This document shows, piece by piece, positions 1 through 5,524 of a stretch of 6,171 nucleotides of DNA (the first letter of the stretch is position 1; each line of letters begins with the position of its first letter). This DNA comes from Planctomycetota bacterium. GTDB lineage: Bacteria > Planctomycetota > B129-G9. The position numbers were made by a program, and so were the translations under genes. The notes under the pieces are model-generated. The model made no database searches. It was not told the origin of the DNA and saw only the letters and a list, made by a program, of their open reading frames with translations. The DNA is taken from contig JAUWEX010000081.1 of assembly GCA_030607235.1 (NCBI GenBank), forward strand, positions 1 through 6,171, written 5' to 3'.

Positions 1-119
1 CGCCCGACGTGGACGGCGCGGTTTTGATAGCGGGAAAGAAACAGGCCAAGCCTGGAGAATTCGTTACGGTGAAGATCACCGACGCGGGGCCGTACGATCT
101 GGAGGCCGTTATCGCCTGA
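1..119 (+). CDS. rimO: RimO, ribosomal protein S12 methylthiotransferase (C-terminal end only)
   Basis: Only the last 38 codons are present, read from base 3 and ending at TGA 117-119; the gene enters from the left edge. The peptide begins PDVDGAVLIAG and ends GPYDLEAVIA. This is the C-terminal TRAM domain of the MiaB/RimO radical-SAM methylthiotransferases, and the PDVDG opening together with the YDL near the end points to RimO rather than MiaB. In the family this domain binds the substrate, while the radical-SAM core (outside the window) methylthiolates a conserved aspartate of ribosomal protein S12 in the cytoplasm. The reading frame overlaps the 3' end of the convergent receptor gene by 11 bp. 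The family assignment is strong, but the RimO subtype rests on a short tail and cannot be confirmed from the catalytic domain. Confidence 0.82.
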   Translation, partial: PDVDGAVLIAGKKQAKPGEFVTVKITDAGPYDLEAVIA

Positions 120-915
120 AGAGCGGCGCGAGGGTCTTGACGCCGTCGAGCAGCGCCGTGCCGTACCACACCAGCAGCCTGCCGTTGATGATGCGGACGT
201 TGCGGTTGCGCGCCGCGGGGCAGTTTATCGTCTCGCTCAACTCCCTCACATCCCTGCGCCGGAAATAATACGGGTCCGTCGGCAGAAGGATCAAATCCGG
301 CTGCTCCTTCGCGATATCGGCGGGCGTGATCGTGGGATATTGCTCTCTGGAGCCGGCGAAAACGTTGCGGCCGCCCATCATCGAAATCAGGTCGCTGATG
401 TAGGTGTCTTTGTTGCAGGTCTTGAAGGCCTCGGCCTCTTCTTCGCCGTAGCGCCACACGAGGCAGACCGTGCGAACGCCGCCGGGCGCGGCGTTTTTGC
501 GGGCGTCGTCGCAGGCGCGGCGTACCTGCGTAACGTAGCGCGCCGCTTTTTGCGGTTCAGGCGAGAGTGCGGCGAGGTAGTCCAGCATACGCAGCGCGTC
601 GGCGACCGAGCGCACGCGCGCCACACGCACTTCCACGCCCCGTTTCATCAGCGCCAGCATGTCGTCGCGGTTGTTTTCCTCGTCGGAGGCGAATACGACA
701 TCGGGCCTGAGCGCGACGATCTTGTCGAGGGAAGGATTTTTGGGGCCGCCGACACGTTTCACCTTTTCCAGCGGCGCAGCCGGGCGCACGCAGTAGTCCG
801 TAGCGCCGACGAGATTTTTGGCCATCCCCAGGCGGCAGACCGACTCGGTGATGCTGGGCACCAGGGATACGATTCTGTCGGCGGCGGGCGGATAGTTCAT
901 GCCCTTATCGTTCAT
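109..915 (-). CDS. BtuF-like helical-backbone metal/cobalamin receptor without signal peptide
   Basis: The product is about 268 residues and belongs to the TroA/BtuF (COG0614) substrate-binding superfamily, which binds corrinoids, haem or iron-siderophores for ABC importers. Visible motifs, numbered from the chosen ATG, are RIVSLVPSITES at 14-25, the family N-terminal signature; GGPKNPSLDKIVALRPDVVF at 56-75; SDLISMMGGRNVF at about 174-186; and EQPDLILLPTDPYYF at about 204-218. Together these cover both lobes, so the gene looks complete. The start is uncertain: ATG at 915, ATG at 900 (MNYPPAADRIV) or TTG at 930 are all in frame, and none has a strong ribosome binding site. From any of them the signature begins within about 25 residues, with no hydrophobic leader or lipobox, so the protein is probably cytoplasmic. 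No permease or ATPase gene lies nearby. The stop is TAA at 109-111, inside the end of rimO. The family is clear, but the ligand cannot be told. Confidence 0.85.
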   Translation of the reverse strand: MNDKGMNYPPAADRIVSLVPSITESVCRLGMAKNLVGATDYCVRPAAPLEKVKRVGGPKNPSLDKIVALRPDVVFASDEENNRDDMLALMKRGVEVRVARVRSVADALRMLDYLAALSPEPQKAARYVTQVRRACDDARKNAAPGGVRTVCLVWRYGEEEAEAFKTCNKDTYISDLISMMGGRNVFAGSREQYPTITPADIAKEQPDLILLPTDPYYFRRRDVRELSETINCPAARNRNVRIINGRLLVWYGTALLDGVKTLAPLFRR

Positions 916-990
916 GGTCGTTCTCGTCAAGGGAAAATCAGGGTAAAGGATGTTGAACTAATTGGGGGCTGTTTGGTGAAGCGTCGCCGG

Positions 991-1020
991 AGTATAACAA
1001 ATCACCCCACCCGCATTCAA
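991..1020 (-). promoter_or_regulatory. Sigma-70-type promoter for the BtuF-like gene
   Basis: On the minus strand, TTGAAT (1020-1015) and TATACT (996-991) are separated by 18 bp. These match the -35 consensus at four of six positions and the -10 consensus at five of six. Transcription would begin near 984, leaving a leader of about 70 nt before the ATG at 915. That is too short for a cobalamin riboswitch, and I see no such fold. The site lies just downstream of the stop codon of the large exported-protein gene, so the receptor can be transcribed independently of it. The call is by consensus match only. Confidence 0.55.
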
Positions 1021-1050
1021 GGGCCTATTTTTGCGCACATCGGGCGGCGA

Positions 1051-4000
1051 CTACGATTCACCCGAGGGCTTTGGATCCGGTTCGACCGGATCCGTCCCTG
1101 GTTTTTCCGGTGCGGGTTGTTCTTGTGGTGTGGGGCTGGGTTCCGGGGCCGGTTCTGGCGCTGGCTCAGGAGCAGGCTGTGGCGCGGGGGTCTCTTCTTC
1201 GGGTTCGGGCTGAGGCGCAGGTTCGGGTTTGCTGACAGGCAGCTCTACCTCGGTAACCGGTTTTTCGGCGTCGACCGTGATTTCGTACACCCTGGCAACC
1301 TGCGCGGAGTTATGCGTATCGAGATGGCGCCTGGAGATGGCGATTTTGTATTTTCCGGCGGGCAGTTTTACCTCGAAGGTGCCGTCGACTTTGATCTTCG
1401 CCACGCCGCGATAGGGACCGGAAATCAGCACATGCAGGTTTGCGTCGAGGTATTGGCAACCGTCGGTGATTCTGGGCGGCGCGTAGTCTTTGATGCGCCC
1501 CTTTAAGACACGCAGGCTGCTCTTGTCGGGCCACGCAAGTTCCACGCCTGTTATAGGGGTTGCGTCCTTGACGGCGACTCTTGCAACGCACTTTATCGGG
1601 ACGTTCTTAACCACGGCAACAACCATGTAATCTCCCGGCGGCACTTGCTCGAGTTTGAAAGAACCGTCTTTGCCGACAAAACATTTTCGCGCCAGCACCC
1701 CCACATTTTCGGGATAGTGATAGACACGCAGCAGGCGCACCTGCGCGGCGCGACCGCCGAGCCCGCTTACCTTGCCCGATATGCTTGTTCGTACCGGCCT
1801 GACGTCGATGGTGTTTTCGCCGGGCTTGACCTCTACTACCATGCCCAGCGGGGTCTGATCCGAAGAGACAAGATACGTCCCGGCAACAAGTGAATCAAAG
1901 GTGAACTCGCCTTTCAGGTTCGTAGTTTGATTATCCGTCCATTTTACTCTCCTGGCGGACTGGATTCCCGTCTTGATCTTCGTCTTGTCCTGATCGCGAG
2001 CGGAGTCGGGGATCCGTTTTACTTCCTCCGGCGAGATGTTGGGCAGCCGACAGATCTTTATCGGCCGCATGGCCTGGGGGACGCCTGCGGCGTCGTACAA
2101 CACTCCCTTGACGCAGGCCAGCGCGACTTCGATTTCGACCTGCGAAGCTTTACCGTCCGATATATCAACGGCGTAAAACGCCAGCAGGCCGCCGTCGCGA
2201 TGGCGCACGCTGATGTAGTTCCGTCCCTCGGCGGCACCCGTGATGGAAAAGCCGCCGTCTTCGTCGACGCACAGGCGTAGCGGCTCAAGACCGTCCCTGC
2301 CATCGGCCAGCCCCAAGTGCGCCTCGCCGATATCCTTGCGCTCTATTCCATGACCGAATTTTATCTTTCCGAAAATCGACCCGTAATGAATGCGTTTGAG
2401 GTCAATTTCTTCGGTTACGTCGTCGCCAGCCTTCAGTTCGCGGCAAACGCCCACCGGCTTGCGATTGGAAGCGTAAACAACGAAACTGTGTTTGCCGGGT
2501 TTGAGGTAAGAATGCGTAACTAAATAGCCGTATGTTTCCCCACAAGAGTAAGGATGAGTAGAACCGTCCTGAAAATGACAAAAAATACCGCCATCTTTGC
2601 TGGACGATTCGTCATCCTCATGTTTCGAAAGTGCTACGGAACAAAAGTTACGGGCGCCATCTTTTTGGCGGATGGTCATCTTGCAGGCGCGTGTCAGGCT
2701 GATTTTTTTCGTGGCGGGATTCTCGTCGGGTTTGATCTTTACGCTCTCGATGTCGGAAGGCATGTGGTCTACGGCAAAAACCCGCATATTGAACTGCTTT
2801 TCGGCCAGGCCGGTTATCTTGACCCCGCCTTTGTTGTCCGTTTTGTAGTAGCGGGGATCGAATTCGATCATCTTTTCCAATTCCGGCCTGCAGTATTCTT
2901 CCAAATTGTAGGTTTTGATTCTGATACAATCAAACTCGGGATAATTTATTACGACCAGCGCATTTTCGACGAGTTTGCCGCGATCGTCGACCACGGAAAT
3001 ATCGATCATCCGGCCGCGTGAAAGCGTCAGGGGCTTTTCAAGCGTTACTGTTTCGTTTCCCTTTAATTTGTAATCCGTCAAATCGATCGGCACATATCCG
3101 GGAACGTAAATGATGAAATTCCCGGTATCGTCGATATCCCTTTCGACCTCGATAGAGCCGTCTTTGCCGGTTTCGGGCAATACGGTACTATCATATCGCC
3201 ACCGCCATAAATCAAGTTCGCGCTTCATATAGTCGAAAACCTGATACTTCGTTTCGGCCAGAGGCGTGCCGTCGGGCTTGAGAATAGTAGCGGCGAGTTT
3301 TCCGCGAAACCATTTTTCCTCCATCATCTTTACGGTCGCTTCCCAGTTGCCGCCCTCGAGTTTTTTCCACTCGATGTCGACAAGCCTCCAGCCTTCCTTG
3401 TAAACATAAAGGTACTTCTTAATCTGGACGCCTTCGATTTTGAAAGTGCCGTCGGTGTCCGAAACATCGGAAACATTGTACCCGCCGGACAGGTTGCAGT
3501 CTTCCACCGGTGCGTTGTCGTTTTTTACGTCAACGACGCGGCCCGTGATCGTATGGGTATTCTTGGATGGGTTGGCTTTTGACGGTTTTTCGGTGCGCTC
3601 GATTCTGATGCCGGGCGAAAACACGGCCGTTACCAAAACAGGCATGCCTTGCAGGCGCGGGGTTTTCTCGCCGATTTTGTCATATCCGTCAATCGAGAGT
3701 CGGATGTAGTAGCGCCGCTCCGGCTCCATCGGCGGCAGAAACACTATACCGTTAGCGGGGATAGGCAGGGTAACCAAATTTTTCGGCATACTATCGAGAT
3801 CGTAATAATAGTATTCGTCTTGATCGGCGCTATTGGATATGGGATAGATTTCTACTTCGAGAAACTTGCCCTTCAGAGAACTGGAATCGGTCGTGCGACA
3901 ACGGGCGATAAAGCGGATTTTGTCCAGCGCCCGCAGTATCGAGTCCGCCGCAAACGAGACCTCCAGGTCTTGGTTCTTGAGCGCTTTTTGCAGCGCCTTC

Positions 4001-4257
4001 CTGGCGGGAGCGCCGATACGCAGCAGGGCGTTGCGGGCGGCGAGACGCTTGTCGATGTCCTCCGAACCGAGTTGTTTTACAAGGGCGTCAATTTTTTCCT
4101 GCGGGGCCCCGTGGACATCGTCCATCGGCTCCACGGTGAGTCCTTCGGACAAATCCTTTACCTTCAATGCGATTCCAAAATCCGAGAACACCAGCGAACA
4201 CGGGATCATCGACAGGAGAAGCAAGGCAGGCACCACAAAAACGATTACCTTTTTCAT
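1051..4257 (-). CDS. Large exported HEAT-repeat / carboxypeptidase-regulatory-like multidomain protein
   Basis: The product is 1068 residues of unknown function. It starts at ATG 4257, preceded by an AAGGA-type ribosome binding site about 8 nt upstream. The N-terminus (MKKVIVFVVPALLLLSMI) is a signal peptide or membrane anchor; C20 follows SMIP, a poor lipobox. Residues 52-115 form HEAT-like helices (IDKRLAARNALLRIGAPARK, then LKNQDLEVSFAADSILRALD). Residues about 235 to 1005 are mostly beta-rich modules like carboxypeptidase regulatory or Cna-B sandwiches, each with a GxV/GKV strand, then DGxF and GxY turns: about 237-290, 415-500, 625-690, 713-810, 823-885 and 916-995. Examples are DTDGTFKIEGV, GKDGSFKLEQVPPGDYMVV and KVDGTFEVKLPAGKYKI. 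Residues 1009-1068 are a Pro/Glu-rich, probably disordered tail containing PAPEPAPEPAPEP. No catalytic motif or LPxTG/PEP-CTERM sorting signal is visible. An envelope adhesion, scaffold or carbohydrate-binding role is inference. The gene lies 79 bp downstream of the DUF3467 gene and may share its transcript. Confidence 0.88.
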   Translation of the reverse strand: MKKVIVFVVPALLLLSMIPCSLVFSDFGIALKVKDLSEGLTVEPMDDVHGAPQEKIDALVKQLGSEDIDKRLAARNALLRIGAPARKALQKALKNQDLEVSFAADSILRALDKIRFIARCRTTDSSSLKGKFLEVEIYPISNSADQDEYYYYDLDSMPKNLVTLPIPANGIVFLPPMEPERRYYIRLSIDGYDKIGEKTPRLQGMPVLVTAVFSPGIRIERTEKPSKANPSKNTHTITGRVVDVKNDNAPVEDCNLSGGYNVSDVSDTDGTFKIEGVQIKKYLYVYKEGWRLVDIEWKKLEGGNWEATVKMMEEKWFRGKLAATILKPDGTPLAETKYQVFDYMKRELDLWRWRYDSTVLPETGKDGSIEVERDIDDTGNFIIYVPGYVPIDLTDYKLKGNETVTLEKPLTLSRGRMIDISVVDDRGKLVENALVVINYPEFDCIRIKTYNLEEYCRPELEKMIEFDPRYYKTDNKGGVKITGLAEKQFNMRVFAVDHMPSDIESVKIKPDENPATKKISLTRACKMTIRQKDGARNFCSVALSKHEDDESSSKDGGIFCHFQDGSTHPYSCGETYGYLVTHSYLKPGKHSFVVYASNRKPVGVCRELKAGDDVTEEIDLKRIHYGSIFGKIKFGHGIERKDIGEAHLGLADGRDGLEPLRLCVDEDGGFSITGAAEGRNYISVRHRDGGLLAFYAVDISDGKASQVEIEVALACVKGVLYDAAGVPQAMRPIKICRLPNISPEEVKRIPDSARDQDKTKIKTGIQSARRVKWTDNQTTNLKGEFTFDSLVAGTYLVSSDQTPLGMVVEVKPGENTIDVRPVRTSISGKVSGLGGRAAQVRLLRVYHYPENVGVLARKCFVGKDGSFKLEQVPPGDYMVVAVVKNVPIKCVARVAVKDATPITGVELAWPDKSSLRVLKGRIKDYAPPRITDGCQYLDANLHVLISGPYRGVAKIKVDGTFEVKLPAGKYKIAISRRHLDTHNSAQVARVYEITVDAEKPVTEVELPVSKPEPAPQPEPEEETPAPQPAPEPAPEPAPEPSPTPQEQPAPEKPGTDPVEPDPKPSGES
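1073..1093. repeat. Perfect 9-bp inverted repeat inside the 3' end of the large gene
   Basis: GGATCCGGT (1073-1081) and ACCGGATCC (1085-1093) are exact reverse complements separated by TCG. The repeat lies in the codons for residues about 1055-1062 (the TDPVEPD segment of the Pro/Glu tail), about 20 bp before the stop codon. No T-run follows it on the minus strand, so it is not a standard intrinsic terminator. It could slow RNA 3' degradation or be a by-product of the repetitive tail. The symmetry is seen directly; a function is not. Confidence 0.6.
1132..1227 (-). repeat. Pro/Glu/Gln low-complexity repeat coding tract
   Basis: This stretch encodes residues about 1011-1042 of the large exported protein: alternating Pro with Glu, Ala or Gln, including three consecutive PAPE-type units. 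At DNA level it is an imperfect 12-bp tandem of GGCTCAGGAGCA-like units. Such tracts in exported proteins usually act as extended linkers or wall-spanning stalks and vary in length between strains through slippage; both of those are general expectations rather than something shown here. Confidence 0.7.
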
Positions 4258-4336
4258 AAATACATCCTTTCCTTAATAAACCAATCGGCAAATTCAATGC
4301 GGCCGGCAAAGCCGCTCATCATTTCCGCTTCGCGAT

Positions 4337-4642
4337 TCAGGGGCGCTTGCGCATGCGTTTGCGTACATCGGTTTCGATCGTGCCGTAGGTCTGTTCGTAG
4401 CGACGCACGGTCTGCGTAAGGCCGGTAATCAATCGCTTGGCGTTGTAGTAGTTCAGGAATACCCGCGCCTTGAGTCTCGCGGTGTTTTTTCGCTCCGGGC
4501 GAAACAGGCCGAAGTCCAGCGTAACCTCTTCGGGCGAGCCGGTAACGGAAAACAGGTTGGCGTAAGTCTCGTACACGTCGGATTCGTCGATTTTGATACG
4601 CGCGCCCTGCGAACCGATGCTTTCATTGATTTCGTCTGTCAT
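4337..4642 (-). CDS. DUF3467 domain-containing protein
   Basis: This is a complete small protein of 101 residues. Residues about 24-47 (YETYANLFSVTGSPEEVTLDFG) and 57-90 (with FLNYYNAKRLITGLTQ, then YEQTYGTIE) match the DUF3467 pattern: a Y-N-beta strand, an LDFG motif, an AK-R/L helix and a YE-x-x-x-G-x-I ending. Length fits the family, whose members are usually around 90-120 residues. The function of DUF3467 is unknown. There is no signal peptide, so it should be cytoplasmic, and the C-terminus is very basic (RKRMRKRP). The ATG at 4642 is supported by AGGAG 5 nt upstream, and the stop is TGA at 4337-4339. The gene lies first in a possible two-gene transcript with the large exported protein and has its own upstream extended -10 promoter candidate. 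Confidence 0.9.
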   Translation of the reverse strand: MTDEINESIGSQGARIKIDESDVYETYANLFSVTGSPEEVTLDFGLFRPERKNTARLKARVFLNYYNAKRLITGLTQTVRRYEQTYGTIETDVRKRMRKRP

Positions 4643-4742
4643 TTTTGCTCCTGTCGCGATCCAGTTCTTCAGATGAGATTATAAAGTGAGCCACCTTGTA
4701 TTCCAACATAAAAACGTGTCGTCGCGCGGCGTTTCCGCTATA

Positions 4743-4751
4743 ATTATAGCA
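4743..4751 (-). promoter_or_regulatory. Extended -10 promoter candidate for the DUF3467 gene
   Basis: On the minus strand the sequence reads TGCTATAAT (4751-4743), a perfect TATAAT with the TGn extension that can replace a -35 box. The -35 position at 17-bp spacing is AGGAAA, which does not match. Transcription would start near 4736, giving a leader of about 90 nt before the ATG at 4642. The box sits inside the 14-bp palindrome GCTATAATTATAGC (4737-4750), so the plus strand also carries a TATAAT (4739-4744), though without a TG extension or a good -35. Confidence 0.5.
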
Positions 4752-4899
4752 ATTAAAGTCTCGGTTTTCCTCTTTTTCCGCGATATTCCGTTTCGGCCGC
4801 CGGGGCCGCCGAATAGAGGCCACCGAGCGAGCGCACTAAACTATCGCCTTTGCGCATGCGAAAACAATCTGAAACAAAACCGACACGCAAAATACTCCG

Positions 4900-4928
4900 T
4901 TAAGGCCCGGCGCATTTTGGGCGATAAT
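4900..4928 (+). promoter_or_regulatory. Weak promoter candidate for the Cache lipoprotein gene
   Basis: TTAAGG (4900-4905) and GATAAT (4923-4928) are separated by 17 bp on the plus strand, about 45 bp before the start codon. The -10 matches consensus at five of six positions, but the -35 matches at only three. A start near 4935 would give a leader of roughly 37 nt that includes the TTATCGATAA palindrome. The real promoter may lie elsewhere in the intergenic region. Confidence 0.3.
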
Positions 4929-4956
4929 AACTGTATGAGAATTTTATCGATAATCT

Positions 4957-4964
4957 AAAGGAGG
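4957..4964 (+). promoter_or_regulatory. Strong ribosome binding site of the Cache lipoprotein gene
   Basis: AAAGGAGG lies 7 nt before the ATG at 4972. It is close to a full anti-Shine-Dalgarno match at ideal spacing, and it fixes this start and suggests efficient translation. It is the strongest such site in the window. Confidence 0.85.
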
Positions 4965-4971
4965 CCCAAGC

Positions 4972-5454
4972 ATGGCATACGTCCGAACTATCTCTTTAGT
5001 CGCGCTCGCCGCGATTCTCGTAGCCGGTTGCGGGTCGCGGGACCTAGACATCAACTACGAAAACCCCAGCGTCTACGACACAATCCAGTTCGTCAACGCC
5101 GGCGTGACGCTCGCACGCGAAGAAGGCAAAAACGCCGCCCTGCGCGAATTCATGGCGTACAAGACCCCCTTCAAACAAGGGCAACTCTACATCTTCGCCG
5201 TGGACTTCAACGGCAAGGTACTGGCGCACGGCTATCAGCGAGAACTCGTCGGCAAGAACATAAAGGACCTGTTGGGGCTCGCGATCGCCGAGGAAATGAT
5301 AAAAAAAGCTGCCCTCGGCAACGGATGGCTGACGTACCGCTGGCGCAACCCGGTTACCGGAAAAGAGGAGACCAAGGAGGCATACGTCGCAAACGTGGAC
5401 AACCGCTGGTTCATCGGCACAGGAGTATATCTGGGCGAGGCCGAGGCGAAGTAG
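4972..5454 (+). CDS. Lipoprotein with a single Cache sensor domain
   Basis: This is a complete 160-residue protein. The N-terminus is a lipoprotein signal peptide with lipobox LVAGC at 16-20, so lipidation is expected at C20; the next residues (GSRD) give no Asp at +2, consistent with outer-membrane sorting. The rest is one Cache_2-like domain: an N-terminal helix at about 35-62 (TIQFVNAGVTLAREEGKNAA), QLYIFAVDFNGKVLAHG at 71-87 (most relatives have AHP), ELVGKNIKDL at 91-100, then GNGWLTYRWRNPVTGKEE at about 116-133 and WFIGTGVYL at 146-154. Cache domains bind small molecules in the periplasm and normally pass the signal to a kinase, cyclase or chemotaxis domain through a membrane helix. None is present here, so the protein more likely acts as a binding partner or receptor accessory; that is inference. 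The gene has its own ribosome binding site and terminator and appears monocistronic. Confidence 0.9.
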   Translation: MAYVRTISLVALAAILVAGCGSRDLDINYENPSVYDTIQFVNAGVTLAREEGKNAALREFMAYKTPFKQGQLYIFAVDFNGKVLAHGYQRELVGKNIKDLLGLAIAEEMIKKAALGNGWLTYRWRNPVTGKEETKEAYVANVDNRWFIGTGVYLGEAEAK

Positions 5455-5469
5455 CGGCACTCACGCAAT

Positions 5470-5507
5470 AAAAAAAACAGACGCCCTCTTGAGCGTCTGT
5501 TTTTTTT
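5470..5507. terminator. Bidirectional intrinsic terminator
   Basis: Eight A residues (5470-5477), CAGACGC (5478-5484), loop CCTCTTGA, GCGTCTG (5493-5499) and eight T residues (5500-5507) form a perfect 15-bp stem counting the A/T flanks. Both strands end in a U-tract, so it can stop the plus-strand Cache gene (stop at 5454) and the convergent minus-strand gene (stop at 5525). Confidence 0.95.
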
Positions 5508-5524
5508 GTGCGACTATCTAATCT

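Larger units (their letters stand above)
4643..4971. other. Divergent intergenic region between the DUF3467 and Cache genes
   Basis: This 329-bp region separates two divergently transcribed genes. It is locally AT-rich around 4740-4760 and 4920-4955 and contains a 14-bp perfect palindrome over a -10 box, a 9-bp tandem repeat of GGCCGCCGG-like units (4795-4811), a 10-bp palindrome TTATCGATAA (4944-4953) and the Cache gene's ribosome binding site. Two open frames cross it (4623-4823 minus, 4686-4958 plus), but neither has a recognisable protein pattern and both cover the promoter signals. I see no tRNA, riboswitch or clear small-RNA terminator. Confidence 0.7.

Noticed and set aside
916..990. 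Possible cobalamin riboswitch ahead of the BtuF-like gene
   Set aside because: The leader from the likely start site is only about 70 nt, far shorter than a cobalamin riboswitch, and no B12-box-like sequence is visible.
340..1506. A long open frame on the plus strand (388 codons)
   Set aside because: It runs antisense through the receptor gene, the intergenic promoter and the tail of the large gene, is rich in Arg, Gly and Phe, and shows no family motif. It is a by-product of high-GC codon usage.
4258..4336. Possible terminator between the DUF3467 gene and the large gene
   Set aside because: Only a 5-bp GCGGC/GCCGC stem is present, and no T-run follows on the minus strand.
4795..4811. Tandem GGCCGCCGG-like units in the intergenic region
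   Set aside because: Only two 9-bp units in a GC-rich patch, with no further copies and no link to a recognised element.
4623..4823. A 66-codon minus-strand frame overlapping the start of the DUF3467 gene
   Set aside because: It is highly basic, has no motif, covers the promoter candidate and overlaps a well-supported gene in another frame.
4347..4860. The 11-mer TTGCGCATGCG occurring at 4347-4357 and 4850-4860
   Set aside because: A few repeated 11-mers are expected by chance in 6 kb, one copy is inside the DUF3467 coding region, and no third copy was noticed.
4686..4958. A 90-codon plus-strand frame in the divergent intergenic region
   Set aside because: It covers the palindromic -10 box and other signals, ends just inside the ribosome binding site of the next gene, and has no recognisable protein pattern.
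5028..5471. Alternative open frames on both strands inside the Cache gene (also 5044-5460 minus)
   Set aside because: The frame with lipobox, Cache motifs and strong ribosome binding site explains this DNA; the others give arginine-rich or motif-free products.
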